Part shown: piece by piece, positions 1 to 8,002 of the stretch
Numbering within the stretch: position 1 is the first letter of the stretch
Layout: every line of letters starts with the position of its first letter
Source of the DNA: Candidatus Poribacteria bacterium
GTDB lineage: Bacteria; Poribacteria; WGA-4E; WGA-3G
DNA length: 41,231 nucleotides
Reading direction: 5' to 3'
Assembly (NCBI GenBank): GCA_009843785.1
Contig: VYCT01000196.1
Location: 1 to 41,231 of the forward strand
The notes under the pieces: generated by a model
Databases searched by the model: none
What the model saw: the letters and a program-made list of their open reading frames with translations, nothing else
What the model was told of the DNA's origin: nothing
Translations under genes and position numbers: made by a program

Positions 1-145
1 GAATTCACCATGCCATTCCTATCAAGAAGCATCAACCAGATAGGAAAAGATGCGGACGAAACGAGCCGGCATCGCGATGAAAGTTTAACGGCAAGTTTTA
101 GCCCGCAAACTTCGCCAAAAATACCAAAAACAGGGACTCTATCTA

Positions 146-730
146 GTGGAACGACTCACCTCTTTCTACGCAAAGCGTGGCAAACATTTGTTTGATGCAA
201 TCGCTGCATTTTTCCTTATCATTATTTTTGCCCCGCTGATGGGATTGATTGCCATTCTTATTAAGCTCACCTCGTCCGGCTCCGTTTTTTTCTCGCACAA
301 GCGGGTTGGATTAAACAACGAACTGTTTATCATGCACAAATTTCGGAGCCTCCATGTTGATACGCCGTCCTATTCAGAGAAACCTGATTCGACGGACGAT
401 GAACGCATTACGCTGGTTGGCAAGTGGCTCCGTAAAACGAGTTTAGACGAGTTACCGCAGCTTTTCAATGTACTCAAAGGGGAAATGAGCCTCGTGGGTC
501 CACGGCCGGAAATGCCTTTCCTTGCTAAACATTATGAACCGTGGGAAAACCAACGCCACCTCGTCCGTCCGGGGATGACCGGGCTCTGGCAGCTCAGTCC
601 GCGTAGACAAGGCACAATCCGAGACGGTATTTCTGTTGATCTTGAGTATGTTGAGAATCTATCTTTTTGGAGCGATTTCAAAATACTCCTCCGCACCTTC
701 AAGGTTTTTTGGGATAGCAATACCTACTAA
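146..730 (+). CDS. Bacterial sugar transferase (undecaprenyl-phosphate glycosyl-1-phosphate transferase type)
   Basis: This protein probably moves a sugar-1-phosphate from a nucleotide sugar to undecaprenyl phosphate at the inner membrane, the first step in exopolysaccharide or O-antigen units. The 194-residue protein has the layout of the small, single-domain members (PF02397): one hydrophobic segment at about residues 18-40, then the basic KRVGLNNE and KFRSLH motifs, then [21 protein letters not shown] and the RPGMTGLWQ block near the end. The start is a GTG preceded by AGGGA at about 10 bases; the frame stays open upstream to about position 89 but has no ATG. The stop lies 4 bases before the DUF983 gene, so the two may be co-transcribed. 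The sugar cannot be read from sequence. Confidence 0.9.
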   Translation: MERLTSFYAKRGKHLFDAIAAFFLIIIFAPLMGLIAILIKLTSSGSVFFSHKRVGLNNELFIMHKFRSLHVDTPSYSEKPDSTDDERITLVGKWLRKTSLDELPQLFNVLKGEMSLVGPRPEMPFLAKHYEPWENQRHLVRPGMTGLWQLSPRRQGTIRDGISVDLEYVENLSFWSDFKILLRTFKVFWDSNTY

Positions 731-734
731 TCGG

Positions 735-1091
735 ATGAAAGTAGCGTTTGAAAACCTCAGTAGAGTACTGCGATACGGTTTTCAGTTGAAATGTCCACGA
801 TGTGGTAAAGGCGCGCTATTTCAAACCTTTTTCCGGATGTTTACCCATTGCACAACATGTGATTTGAAGTTTGAACGGGAATCCGGTTATTTTATCGGTG
901 CCATGTACCTCAACTATGGGGCAACTGTCCTCATCGCTTTTCCGAGTTATTTCCTCTTTGAAACCTTCACGGCTATCCCTTTCTTTGTCAATTTGGGTAT
1001 CTGGGCACTCTTTTCTGCGGTTTTCCCTATTTTCTTCTATCGTTATTCAAAAAGTCTGTGGCTGAACTTCGATTACATCTTTTCATCTTAG
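735..1091 (+). CDS. DUF983 family membrane protein
   Basis: This is a 118-residue protein of the DUF983 family. It has an N-terminal zinc-ribbon-like part (CPRCGKGALF, then HCTTCDLKF about 20 residues on), followed by two hydrophobic helices at roughly residues 55-75 and 80-100. The ORF track starts at 636 inside the sugar transferase gene. I prefer the ATG at 735, which gives the usual family length and leaves only a 4-base gap to the upstream stop; no strong Shine-Dalgarno is visible. The molecular function of the family is unknown. The four cysteines in two CxxC pairs suggest metal binding (inference). Confidence 0.82.
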   Translation: MKVAFENLSRVLRYGFQLKCPRCGKGALFQTFFRMFTHCTTCDLKFERESGYFIGAMYLNYGATVLIAFPSYFLFETFTAIPFFVNLGIWALFSAVFPIFFYRYSKSLWLNFDYIFSS

Positions 1092-1205
1092 TGTCCATTG
1101 ATGAAAAATCTTAGCACCCCTAATCTCTACTGGTGTTGTTCAAATTCATCGAAAACCCGATTTTGACAACGGAAAAATCGGCGCGAAAACCCAATAGTTA
1201 AAAAG

Positions 1206-1958
1206 TTACCTTGTGAAAATTTGCCCGCGGGTGTATGAACCCGCATCAGAAGCGAGGAACGTAAGTACCCGTGCCACACCAGCCGGATCTCCAAGTGAGT
1301 TCCGGGCATTTGCGACAGCTGCGTCTGCATCTTGCCCATCACGCTTCGCGGATTCCGCTATTTGCCCTAATTTAAGGGGCGTTGCTAAGCCTCCGGGGCA
1401 AATGGTGTGCATACGGATGCCCATTCCCCCAACTTGGTTTTCTACCGTCATGACAAGCCCATTGACCCCACCTTTGCTGGAAGCGTAAGCCACCGAGGAA
1501 CTCCCGCCACGGACCCCTGCTCCTGATGCAATACATAGGATAACACCGCCGTTCTCTCGTCCCATTATCGGCACGGCGTGTTTAAGTGCGAAAAAAGTGC
1601 CTTTCAGGTTCACGTCAATAACCGAGTCAAAAGTCGCCGCCTCAAAATCATCAATGCGAACGCTTGGACCGCGCAGAACACCTGCCGAAGTTACCAACGT
1701 GTCAATCCCACCAAACGCCGTATCAGCCGTTTCCATCAAATCCGCTACCTCAGTTTCGACGGTGACATCCGTGCGTTGGAACTTCGCGGTTCCACCATTG
1801 TCAATGATCGTGCGAAGCGTTTTTTCAGCATCTTCCTCATTAATATCCCCGAAGACGACCTTCGCGCCCGCTTTGGCGTATTCAATCGCTGTTGCTGCAC
1901 CAATCCCCGTAGAGCCACCAGTAATTACGGCTACTTTATTATTAAGTTGAACATCCAT
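1206..1958 (-). CDS. Short-chain dehydrogenase/reductase (SDR)
   Basis: This is a classical SDR NAD(P)-dependent oxidoreductase of 250 residues. The cofactor loop TGGSTGIG is at residues 13-20. An acidic residue after the second strand (VVFGDIN) suggests a preference for NAD(H). The usual NAG is replaced by SAG (VTSAG). The catalytic serine lies in CIASGAG, and the YASSK segment supplies the YxxxK pair. The C-terminus stops at GQIFTR, short of the common VDGG ending, so the last strand is abbreviated. The substrate cannot be assigned; family members act on sugars, steroids and acyl-carrier intermediates. The gene stands alone, with about 200 bases to the TonB-like gene upstream. Confidence 0.88.
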   Translation of the reverse strand: MDVQLNNKVAVITGGSTGIGAATAIEYAKAGAKVVFGDINEEDAEKTLRTIIDNGGTAKFQRTDVTVETEVADLMETADTAFGGIDTLVTSAGVLRGPSVRIDDFEAATFDSVIDVNLKGTFFALKHAVPIMGRENGGVILCIASGAGVRGGSSSVAYASSKGGVNGLVMTVENQVGGMGIRMHTICPGGLATPLKLGQIAESAKRDGQDADAAVANARNSLGDPAGVARVLTFLASDAGSYTRGQIFTR

Positions 1959-2155
1959 ATTGTCTCCCCCTGATTCTGTTGTGAAACGATTTCCGAATCA
2001 CAACAGTCTATTGACAAAAGTAATGGCAAGGTCGCAATACCCTTATACGTTCGGTAGGAAAGATTATATGTGGAATGCCGTGATAGCGCAAGCCTTTTTT
2101 GTGTTGACCCTGGCAGCAAGCGCGAATAAATGAGTTGTGTTAGATGGGAAATCGC

Positions 2156-2959
2156 TTAATTTTTGAACTGGAAACGATAAGGAATACGCAGGCGTTGGCT
2201 GACAACGACTTTGCCCTGTTTCGCTGGCACGAATTGGGACGCTTTGAGTGCTGCAACAGCCGCTTCTTCACACTCTAAACCGCTCACTTCAACAACTTTG
2301 ACAACTTTGATATTTCTTGCTATGCCATCCACGCCTATTGTTGCTTCAAGGACAACGAGCCCTTGTTTATGCGAGAGACGGGCAGATTCGGGATATATCG
2401 GATCCACTTTGCGGAAGAATTTGGCGTTTTGTGTCGGTTCGTTTAGGAGTGCAGAGATGGGTGGGAGTTCCGCAGCTTGTGTGCCTGCAATAGCAAGTGG
2501 TGTCGATGTCCACTGTGGACGTGGCATCCGTTTAGGTGTAAAGCGTGTTGGTTGTGAAACACTGCCTGTTGTTATATGCGGAGGTAAACGGTCCTGAAGG
2601 CCCCTCTCATCTTCTGTGCCAATTTCTGCAGGACTCGTCTGATGAACAGTGGAGATTGGGAGTGTATCAACAACGAATTGCAGTTCCTTTTGCTGGATGT
2701 GAGTAACTTCTGTAAGTGCTTGGATACGGGGCGGCTGTGAGTGTATTATATCTGGTCGTGTGCGTTCTGGTGTCTTGAGCCGACGTGGCGTGTGCAAAGT
2801 TTTTTGAGTCTTCGGGAGCGAGACAAACTCCGCGATGATCGCATCACCATACTTGTCTGGTGTCCCGACAATAGACAGCGAGGCGATTCCTACACCTATC
2901 AGGTGAAGGCAGATGGATAAAAGGACAGATTTGTTCAGAAATTGAATAGCGTTGTTCAT
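2156..2959 (-). CDS. TonB-family energy transducer
   Basis: The 267-residue protein has the TonB layout: a short cytoplasmic N-terminus, one transmembrane helix at about residues 11-30, a long polar, proline-containing periplasmic linker (about 45-185), and a TonB C-terminal domain. That domain shows YPESARLSHKQG, then VVLEATIGVDG, and ends with FVPAKQGKVVVSQRLRIPYRF. In this family the C-terminal domain contacts the TonB box of outer-membrane receptors and passes on proton-motive force with ExbB/ExbD, none of which is in this window. The linker is less Pro/Lys-rich than in enterobacterial TonB. It supports an outer membrane, in agreement with the lpx genes nearby. Confidence 0.85.
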   Translation of the reverse strand: MNNAIQFLNKSVLLSICLHLIGVGIASLSIVGTPDKYGDAIIAEFVSLPKTQKTLHTPRRLKTPERTRPDIIHSQPPRIQALTEVTHIQQKELQFVVDTLPISTVHQTSPAEIGTEDERGLQDRLPPHITTGSVSQPTRFTPKRMPRPQWTSTPLAIAGTQAAELPPISALLNEPTQNAKFFRKVDPIYPESARLSHKQGLVVLEATIGVDGIARNIKVVKVVEVSGLECEEAAVAALKASQFVPAKQGKVVVSQRLRIPYRFQFKN

Positions 2960-3125
2960 AATTTAAACACCTGCTTGCTAACTTTGCATCGGTAATCAAT
3001 ACATAACACAGTGGTGACGTATGCTTTGACGCTGTTTCTACGGGCAAAATGAGTATCTATACTGAATATAGTAGCAAGATTCGTGCCAATCTTTTGGACA
3101 GAATATTTAAAGCGCGCGAAAAAAC
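2960..3125. other. Divergent intergenic region
   Basis: This stretch separates the minus-strand TonB-like gene from the plus-strand selenoprotein promoter. A GCAGG element lies about 10 bases before the TonB ATG on the minus strand. The ORF listed at 2844-3047 on the minus strand is only a shadow. I see no further gene or clear hairpin. Confidence 0.4.
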
Positions 3126-3154
3126 TTGCAATTTCCCAATATTAATGGTAAAAT
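3126..3154 (+). promoter_or_regulatory. Sigma-70-type promoter for the SelW-like gene
   Basis: A TTGCAA hexamer (3126-3131), a 17-base spacer and TAAAAT (3149-3154) form a good housekeeping promoter. The predicted start near 3161 would give a leader of about 45 nt before the GTG-free ATG at 3208. Confidence 0.55.
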
Positions 3155-3207
3155 TTTAGGGAGAAGAATCAAATTCACTCATAATTTGAATCAGGAGGAT
3201 AACCCCC

Positions 3208-3438
3208 ATGGAAGTGAGAATTGAATATTGCACCTCTTGAAACTACAAACCACAGGCAGCCAGTTTGGCAGATGCCTTGAAAGAAAAGTATGGTGCAGAA
3301 GTTGATAAAGTTGATCTGATTCCAGGCAGTGGTGGGGCTTTTGAAGTCTCATTAAACGGCACGCTGCTCTACTCGAAGTTAGAGACTCGGGAGTTTCCAA
3401 CGACAGAGCAGATAACAACTGCAATAGACGCTGCGTAG
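3208..3438 (+). CDS. SelW/Rdx-family selenoprotein with in-frame UGA
   Basis: This 76-residue gene is absent from the ORF track because codon 11 is TGA (3238-3240). Read through, it begins MEVRIEYCTSU and continues NYKPQAASLADALKEKYG, then DLIPGSGGAFEVSLNG and LLYSKLETREFPT, to a TAG at 3436. This is the thioredoxin-like Rdx/SelW/SelT/SelH fold: a CxxU redox motif after the first strand, a helix, the GxGGAFEV strand and the SKLETREFP turn. AGGAGG lies 9-10 bases before the ATG. The UGA is followed by a SECIS-like hairpin, and the gene has its own promoter and terminator. The same frame holds homology on both sides of the UGA, so it is not a nonsense mutation. Function in the family is thiol/selenol redox; the precise substrate is unknown. 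Confidence 0.9.
3254..3277 (+). promoter_or_regulatory. Bacterial SECIS-like hairpin of the SelW-like gene
   Basis: The outer stem AGGCA (3254-3258) pairs with TGCCT (3273-3277). The inner stem GCCA (3259-3262) pairs with TGGC (3266-3269). The loop is GTT (3263-3265), with a 3-base bulge AGA on the 3' side. The loop starts 22 nt after the UGA, in the range reported for SelB-binding bacterial SECIS elements, and begins with G as those models require. Confidence 0.75.
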
Positions 3439-3460
3439 TCTGAATCGCATTTTTGGAAGG

Positions 3461-3496
3461 GCGGAGGCTGTTATTGTATTGCCTCCGCTTTTCTTT
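3461..3496 (+). terminator. Rho-independent terminator after the SelW-like gene
   Basis: GCGGAGGC (3461-3468) pairs perfectly with GCCTCCGC (3481-3488) across a 12-base loop and is followed by TTTTCTTTT. It sits 22 bases after the TAG stop and also lies just beyond the 3' end of the convergent lpxI gene. Confidence 0.85.
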
Positions 3497-3516
3497 TGAC
3501 TTCTCAAGTTGAAACA

Positions 3517-4320
3517 TTACTCGACAGCAACGATTGCGATCTTCCATCGATCTGCTTGCTGAATGAGTACGTCAGCATCCATAACAAAAGTTCGCCGCGC
3601 TTCTACTGCCAGCACACCGGCGTTAGCTTGATGCAACACCTCTAACGTTTGCATGCCTACTGTCGGGACATCGATACGGAAGTCGTGATTCTCAGCAGAT
3701 GCTTTTACAACAACCACTCCCTTCCTTCCTAAATTTCCGCCTCTTTTAATAGTCGCATCTGTCCCTTCAATCGCTTCAATGGCAAGGACGATCTGATTTT
3801 TAACGACAACAGTTTGCCCAATATCCATATTGGCGATCTGGCGTGCGGTGGTGATACCGAGTTCGATATCTGCCTGTTGGCTTGCGGTAGGTGGTCGTTT
3901 GGTTAAAACACCCGGTTGTGGGAGGAGATCCTGAAGGTAGCGGTCTTGCGTGAGGATAGTAAGTCCGGCGGATTCAAGATAGTTAAGGGCTGCGTTGACA
4001 ATTACGGCGGGTTTTTCACGTCGGTTTTGGACTAAAATTTTGATGGTAGTCGTATCAATTTGGAATGGAAGAAGCAGGATATTTTTTTCGACCTTACCGA
4101 TAATCACGACCTCTTGGACACCTGCGTTGAGGAGCGTTCGCGCAATTTTTTGAATCTGTCCGACACCATAGGTATGAATTTCATGTGCAATCCCGGCAAA
4201 GCGTTGTACATCGGACTTTGTGATTTGGATGATAACCGGTTCTCGATCATGGGCGACAGCGGCACGAGCCAATAACACCGGTAGCTTACCTGCCCCCGCA
4301 ATAATCCCCAATTTTTCCAT
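3517..4320 (-). CDS. lpxI: UDP-2,3-diacylglucosamine pyrophosphatase LpxI
   Basis: LpxI hydrolyses UDP-2,3-diacylglucosamine to lipid X and UMP; it replaces LpxH in many non-enterobacterial lineages. The 267-residue protein begins with the family N-terminus MEKLGIIAGAGKLPVLLARAA and continues with the two-domain pattern of the former DUF1009 family, including VVIIGKVEK, LTQDRYLQDLLP, and a C-terminal catalytic domain with IEAIEGTDATIKRGG, VVVKASAENHDFRIDVPTVG and TRRTFV-like motifs (ARRTFVMD). It lies downstream of lpxC-fabZ and lpxA on the same strand, separated from lpxA by a 166-base spacer that contains a copy of the start-proximal repeat. lpxB and lpxD are not in this window. Confidence 0.92.
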   Translation of the reverse strand: MEKLGIIAGAGKLPVLLARAAVAHDREPVIIQITKSDVQRFAGIAHEIHTYGVGQIQKIARTLLNAGVQEVVIIGKVEKNILLLPFQIDTTTIKILVQNRREKPAVIVNAALNYLESAGLTILTQDRYLQDLLPQPGVLTKRPPTASQQADIELGITTARQIANMDIGQTVVVKNQIVLAIEAIEGTDATIKRGGNLGRKGVVVVKASAENHDFRIDVPTVGMQTLEVLHQANAGVLAVEARRTFVMDADVLIQQADRWKIAIVAVE

Positions 4321-4460
4321 ATTTTTGTATTACCTTGCGGTTCGTTTAGGTAGGTTTTGCATAGGACGTGGCTCTCCGTAGCATTGAAGAAACTTCCAAG
4401 CAATACGCAGGAATACCGAAGCAAAACACCCTTCCATTTTATTACGGGCTTACGTTTCGG
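4321..4460 (-). repeat. Start-proximal intergenic repeat, copy upstream of lpxI
   Basis: Read on the minus strand, this spacer holds AGCCCGTAATAAAATGGAAGGG, which closely matches AGCCCGTAATGTAATGGAGGG in the 15.7-kb direct repeats. It ends in GAACCGCAAGGTAATACAAAAAT directly before the lpxI ATG, matching the leader of the sulfatase and metallo-beta-lactamase genes. The AAGG is the likely ribosome-binding site. Confidence 0.6.
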
Positions 4461-4486
4461 AGCAGAAGCCCAATATTTAAAATAGC

Positions 4487-5311
4487 TCAACCATTCAGGG
4501 TGCGGTTGGGTTGACTAAATCCGATGCCGCGTTTGGAGGCTTCAATAAATTCAAGAAGGTATTCAACTTCTGGAGTTGCTTCAAGTTCTTCCTTGACTCT
4601 GGCGACCGCATGTTTGAGCGGTAAACCGGAGCGGAACAAGATGCGGAATGCTTTCTTTAGTTCTGCAAGCGTTTCAGATGTCAGTTGCGCCAACGGATTA
4701 ATCCGAGATGTTCGGATACCGATACGGTTGAGACTCCGCACTCGCGCCGGTTGTCCAGCAGACAGCATGAAGGGTGGAATATCCTGTACAATCTTTGAGA
4801 ACCCTCCTGCCATTGCCATTTTGCCGACACGTACATATTGGTGCAGTGCAGCGTGCGCCCCCAATCGCACGTCATCTTCAATCACAACATGCCCCGCAAG
4901 CGAGACAAAATTTGCCATGATCGTTCTATTGCCGACGATGGTGTCATGTGCCAGATTAACCCAATTCATCAACAAGTTGTTGTCGCCAACGATAGTTGAC
5001 CCCTCTTCAAATGTTGACCTGGAGATAGAAACGTACTCGCGTAAAATATTGCGATTCCCGATTTTTACATAACTCCGCCAACCGTCGTACTTCAAGTCTT
5101 TAGATTCGTTCCCGATGGTAGCACCGAAGAAAATCTTACATTCTTCACCAATTGTTGTCCATTTCTCAATCTGAACATGCGGACCTATCACGGTGCCACG
5201 CCCGATATGAACGTCTTCACCGATAAGGCTATACGGTCCGACCTTGACACCCTCTTCCAGCATCGCTTTTGGAGAAATAATAGCCGTTGGGTGAATATTA
5301 GTTTCTAACAT
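4487..5311 (-). CDS. lpxA: UDP-N-acetylglucosamine acyltransferase LpxA
   Basis: LpxA transfers an R-3-hydroxyacyl chain from acyl carrier protein to the 3-OH of UDP-GlcNAc, the first step of lipid A synthesis. The 274-residue protein opens with hexapeptide-repeat left-handed beta-helix (HPTAIISPKA, then VGPYSLIG and IGRGTVIGPHV). The catalytic histidine is in NLAHDTIVGN, with the second conserved His in SLAGHVVI, followed by GAHAALHQYVRVG and the GQPARVRSLN turn. The C-terminal helical domain has ELKKAFRILFRSGLPL. Length and order match the family (about 260). It lies 144 bases downstream of lpxC-fabZ; that gap carries a TGATAGCC-type repeat. Confidence 0.95.
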   Translation of the reverse strand: MLETNIHPTAIISPKAMLEEGVKVGPYSLIGEDVHIGRGTVIGPHVQIEKWTTIGEECKIFFGATIGNESKDLKYDGWRSYVKIGNRNILREYVSISRSTFEEGSTIVGDNNLLMNWVNLAHDTIVGNRTIMANFVSLAGHVVIEDDVRLGAHAALHQYVRVGKMAMAGGFSKIVQDIPPFMLSAGQPARVRSLNRIGIRTSRINPLAQLTSETLAELKKAFRILFRSGLPLKHAVARVKEELEATPEVEYLLEFIEASKRGIGFSQPNRTLNG

Positions 5312-5418
5312 AGATGCCCCTCTCTAATGGCTACCGGTAGTCGGTTAAGACGCGGTTTGGAACGGATAACCTCTCCGTGGCGTACACCAAGTGAGAGTAG
5401 ATTGTTACAGGAGATCTC

Positions 5419-5459
5419 TTGACTGATAGCCGCTAGCTGGCTGCTGATAGCCGATTCAG
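5419..5459. repeat. CTGATAGCC-type short intergenic repeat
   Basis: The lpxC-lpxA junction holds CTGATAGCC twice (about 5423 and 5444) with GCTAGCTGGCTGC between, partly palindromic. The same words recur (or reverse-complement) near 6774 and 11846. The TGA stop of lpxC-fabZ falls at its edge. Confidence 0.45.
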
Positions 5460-6742
5460 ACAGATGCCAGGACGATTGATAGTTCAGCCTCAGTTGCAAG
5501 CTCGTCTCCTACATAAACACGCCCTTCGATCCGTGCAAGCCTGCTCCGCAGTTGTGCGACCTCTATCTCCAATCGAAGTTGATCTCCAGGAATGACGGCA
5601 CGCCGGAATGTCGCCTTACTGATTGAACGAAAGTAACCGAGTTCACCCTCTTTACCGATGTCCCGAAGCACGAGCCATGCGGCGAGTTGTGCCAGTGCTT
5701 CAATCTGTAGCACACCCGGCATCACCGGCTGCGTTGGGAAGTGTCCCTCAAAAATCGGTTCGTTGTAGGTCACGTTCTTAATGCCGACGGCCCGTTTTTT
5801 ACTCTCATATTCAATAACTCTATCAACCATACACATCGGATGCCGATGCGGTAACACTTCATAGATTTCCATAACTTCAATCGGTTCTTGAACGGGTGGC
5901 TGTTGAAGGTGCCCCGCCTCAGCGAGGGCTTTCACAAATTCGGCATGGAATGTATGTCCAGTGCGCATTGCGATAACGTGCGCCTTCGGCAGGTGCCCCG
6001 CGAGATAAAGATCACCAATCAGATCCAAGATTTTATGTCGGACAAACTCATCGTCAAAGCGGGGCGGTGTGCTGGGTTCCCCCGCCGCGTTGATAACAAG
6101 GACATTATCATAACTCGCGCCTTTCCCGATGCCAAGTGCCTGTAGTGCTTCGATTTCATCCTCAAAACAGAAGCTGCGCGCCGGTGCTATGTCACGGGCG
6201 TATGATTCTGGCGTTATTTTGAATGTCGCTATTTGTGGCGTCGTTTGTGGGTGTGCGTAAACGAACGTTACCTCTAACGCATCAGCAGGCAATAAAACGA
6301 GTTGTCTGTCTCCTGAGGAAAGTGAAAACGGTTCTGCGACCTCGATAGCATTCCGGGGCGCGTCTTGTGAGACAAGCCCGACCGCTTGAATATTTTCGAC
6401 ATACGGCATCGCACTTCCATCAAGCCCAGGCGGTTCCGGGGCATCGAGTTCCACGACAGCGTTATCAACACCGAGGCCTGCTAAAGCAGAAAGGATGTGT
6501 TCGACGCTACTCACCGATGTATCGCCACTGCGTAAGCTGGTGCATCGTGGTAAAATGTCTGCCCAGTTTTCCTGACATACCTTCACTTCTGGAGCGTCTG
6601 CGATATCTACACGCCGAAAGACGATACCGGAATTCGCGGATGCCGGTTTCAAGGTCAATGTTACAAGTTCCCCTAACATTAACCCTTTTCCTGTAATTGT
6701 TATCTCGTTTTGAATTGTTTGCTGTGAATCTGCCTTTTCCAT
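5456..6742 (-). CDS. Bifunctional LpxC-FabZ: UDP-3-O-acyl-GlcNAc deacetylase fused to 3-hydroxyacyl-ACP dehydratase
   Basis: The 428-residue protein has two enzymes in one chain. Residues about 1-285 are LpxC, the zinc deacetylase that commits UDP-3-O-acyl-GlcNAc to lipid A: SVEHILSALAGLG carries the first zinc histidine, HKILDLIGDLYLAG the HxxxD zinc pair, and GHTFHAEFVKAL the conserved catalytic His. Residues about 290-428 are FabZ, the hot-dog dehydratase: LPHRHPMCMVDRV holds the catalytic His and MPGVLQIEALAQLA the Glu. FabZ and LpxA compete for hydroxyacyl-ACP, so the fusion joins the branch point of fatty-acid and lipid A synthesis. The same fusion is known in Bacteroidetes and some other phyla. 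It heads the lpx run on the minus strand. Confidence 0.95.
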   Translation of the reverse strand: MEKADSQQTIQNEITITGKGLMLGELVTLTLKPASANSGIVFRRVDIADAPEVKVCQENWADILPRCTSLRSGDTSVSSVEHILSALAGLGVDNAVVELDAPEPPGLDGSAMPYVENIQAVGLVSQDAPRNAIEVAEPFSLSSGDRQLVLLPADALEVTFVYAHPQTTPQIATFKITPESYARDIAPARSFCFEDEIEALQALGIGKGASYDNVLVINAAGEPSTPPRFDDEFVRHKILDLIGDLYLAGHLPKAHVIAMRTGHTFHAEFVKALAEAGHLQQPPVQEPIEVMEIYEVLPHRHPMCMVDRVIEYESKKRAVGIKNVTYNEPIFEGHFPTQPVMPGVLQIEALAQLAAWLVLRDIGKEGELGYFRSISKATFRRAVIPGDQLRLEIEVAQLRSRLARIEGRVYVGDELATEAELSIVLASV

Positions 6743-6749
6743 TTTTTAA

Positions 6750-6890
6750 GTGTTATCGGCTATCGGCGGGAATGGCTATCAGCCGTCAGGGCGGTTTCCC
6801 TCAGCAAGACACGCAAGCGTCACGAAACGTTTCTTTTCTTTGCTGACTGCCGACTGCTGACTGCTATTCCTGTTGACAGCTATTAGACAA
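6750..6890. repeat. CTGACTGC / GGCTATC-type short repeats upstream of lpxC-fabZ
   Basis: The spacer between mltG and lpxC-fabZ carries TATCGGCTATCGGC and GGCTATCAGCCGTCAGG near 6754-6787, then GCTGACTGCCGACTGCTGACTGC near 6842-6864. These are short, degenerate, partly palindromic units resembling those at 5419 and 18083. I see no gene in this stretch. Confidence 0.5.
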
Positions 6891-6919
6891 CTATCCCTTC
6901 GATTTGTTGTAAAGCATGC

Positions 6920-8002
6920 CTACCGTTCACGAGAGGCACGTCGAATTTTTCGTATCATCCTGTTATGTTCTGAAAGCGTCTTTGAAAAGTGATGTTTTCC
7001 TTCGCCTATTGCTACAAAATAAAAATAGTCTGTTGTTTCCGGGCGCAGTGCTGCTATGATTGAATCGATACCCGGATTGGCAATAGGTCCCGGAGGTAGC
7101 CCCTTGTGTTTGTATGTATTATAGGGCGAGTCAACACTTAAATCTGCTCTCGTTAAAAGCCGTTTTGGGTTTCCTAAGGCGTACAGTACTGTTGGATCTG
7201 CCTGAAGCCGCCACTTTTGTTTCAGTCGATTATGGAAAACACTCGCGATCCGAGGACGCTCTGGTTTAGATTGCGCCTCCTTTTCGATCACGGAGGCAAG
7301 CGTTACGATTTCATGCTGTGTGAGCCCTAAGTTTTGTGCTTCTTTATCAAACGTTTCAACCCACCGCTGCTTGAATTCATTAAGCATCATCTCAACTGCC
7401 TTTTCAGCCGTTGTCCCTTTCGCGAACTTGTACGTATTCGGGAAAAGGTATCCCTCTACCGTCTTACCTTCAAGACCGTGCGCTTTCAACAGACGAGGCG
7501 ATTCGGTGGCGGTCTGAAATGCTGTAGCTGTGCCGAAACCTGTTGTTTCCCAAAGTTGAGCGATGGCGGATGTCGTTAACCCTTCTGGAACTGTCAGACT
7601 AACGAGCGTAACCTGTCCTTTTTCAAATTCATCAACAAGGTGCCACAACGCCATATTCCGTCGCAGCGCATAAATCCCTGCCCGTAAACGTTTGCCAGTT
7701 CCCCTATGTCGGACAATTATACGGAAGGCATATTCGCTCCGAATTAACTTTTGTTCAACGAGCCGCTTTGCTATTGCTCGCGAACTGCTGCCAATTGGCA
7801 CCTCGAAATTAACAACCTCTTCCGAAGCGGATGGCGGTAACATTAAGAATACTCCAATTGATAAGCCGATGATGCAGAGCGCGCCGAGACCGCAGAATGT
7901 CAATATGCTTATTTTAATGATTCGCTTTTTTTCTGTTGACCCCATGCGTTTTAAAGGCATTCCAGTTGTGATATTTTCACGTTCTGACGGGCGATCAGGC
8001 AT
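6920..8002 (-). CDS. mltG: Endolytic peptidoglycan transglycosylase MltG (YceG-like)
   Basis: MltG cleaves nascent glycan strands in the inner membrane and is thought to set strand length. The 360-residue protein has a polar cytoplasmic N-terminus of about 28 residues, one transmembrane helix at about 30-53, a LysM-like part (VNFEVPIGSSSRAIAKRL) and the YceG domain. This domain shows VEGYLFPNTYKF, the catalytic glutamate in LASVIEKEAQ, HNRLKQKWRLQADPTVLYALG, and SPYNTYKHKGLPPGPIANPG, all highly conserved. Several in-frame ATGs exist near the start; the first directly abuts the stop of ruvX and is used here. The pair ruvX-mltG is a common neighbourhood. Confidence 0.95.
   Translation of the reverse strand: MPDRPSERENITTGMPLKRMGSTEKKRIIKISILTFCGLGALCIIGLSIGVFLMLPPSASEEVVNFEVPIGSSSRAIAKRLVEQKLIRSEYAFRIIVRHRGTGKRLRAGIYALRRNMALWHLVDEFEKGQVTLVSLTVPEGLTTSAIAQLWETTGFGTATAFQTATESPRLLKAHGLEGKTVEGYLFPNTYKFAKGTTAEKAVEMMLNEFKQRWVETFDKEAQNLGLTQHEIVTLASVIEKEAQSKPERPRIASVFHNRLKQKWRLQADPTVLYALGNPKRLLTRADLSVDSPYNTYKHKGLPPGPIANPGIDSIIAALRPETTDYFYFVAIGEGKHHFSKTLSEHNRMIRKIRRASRER

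Noticed and set aside
10-195. 61-residue ORF at the left edge
   Set aside because: It overlaps the sugar transferase start in another frame and has no domain or ribosome site.
3191-3547. 118-residue minus-strand ORF over the SelW-like gene
   Set aside because: It has no recognisable domain and is antisense to a gene with good ribosome site, family motifs, promoter and terminator.
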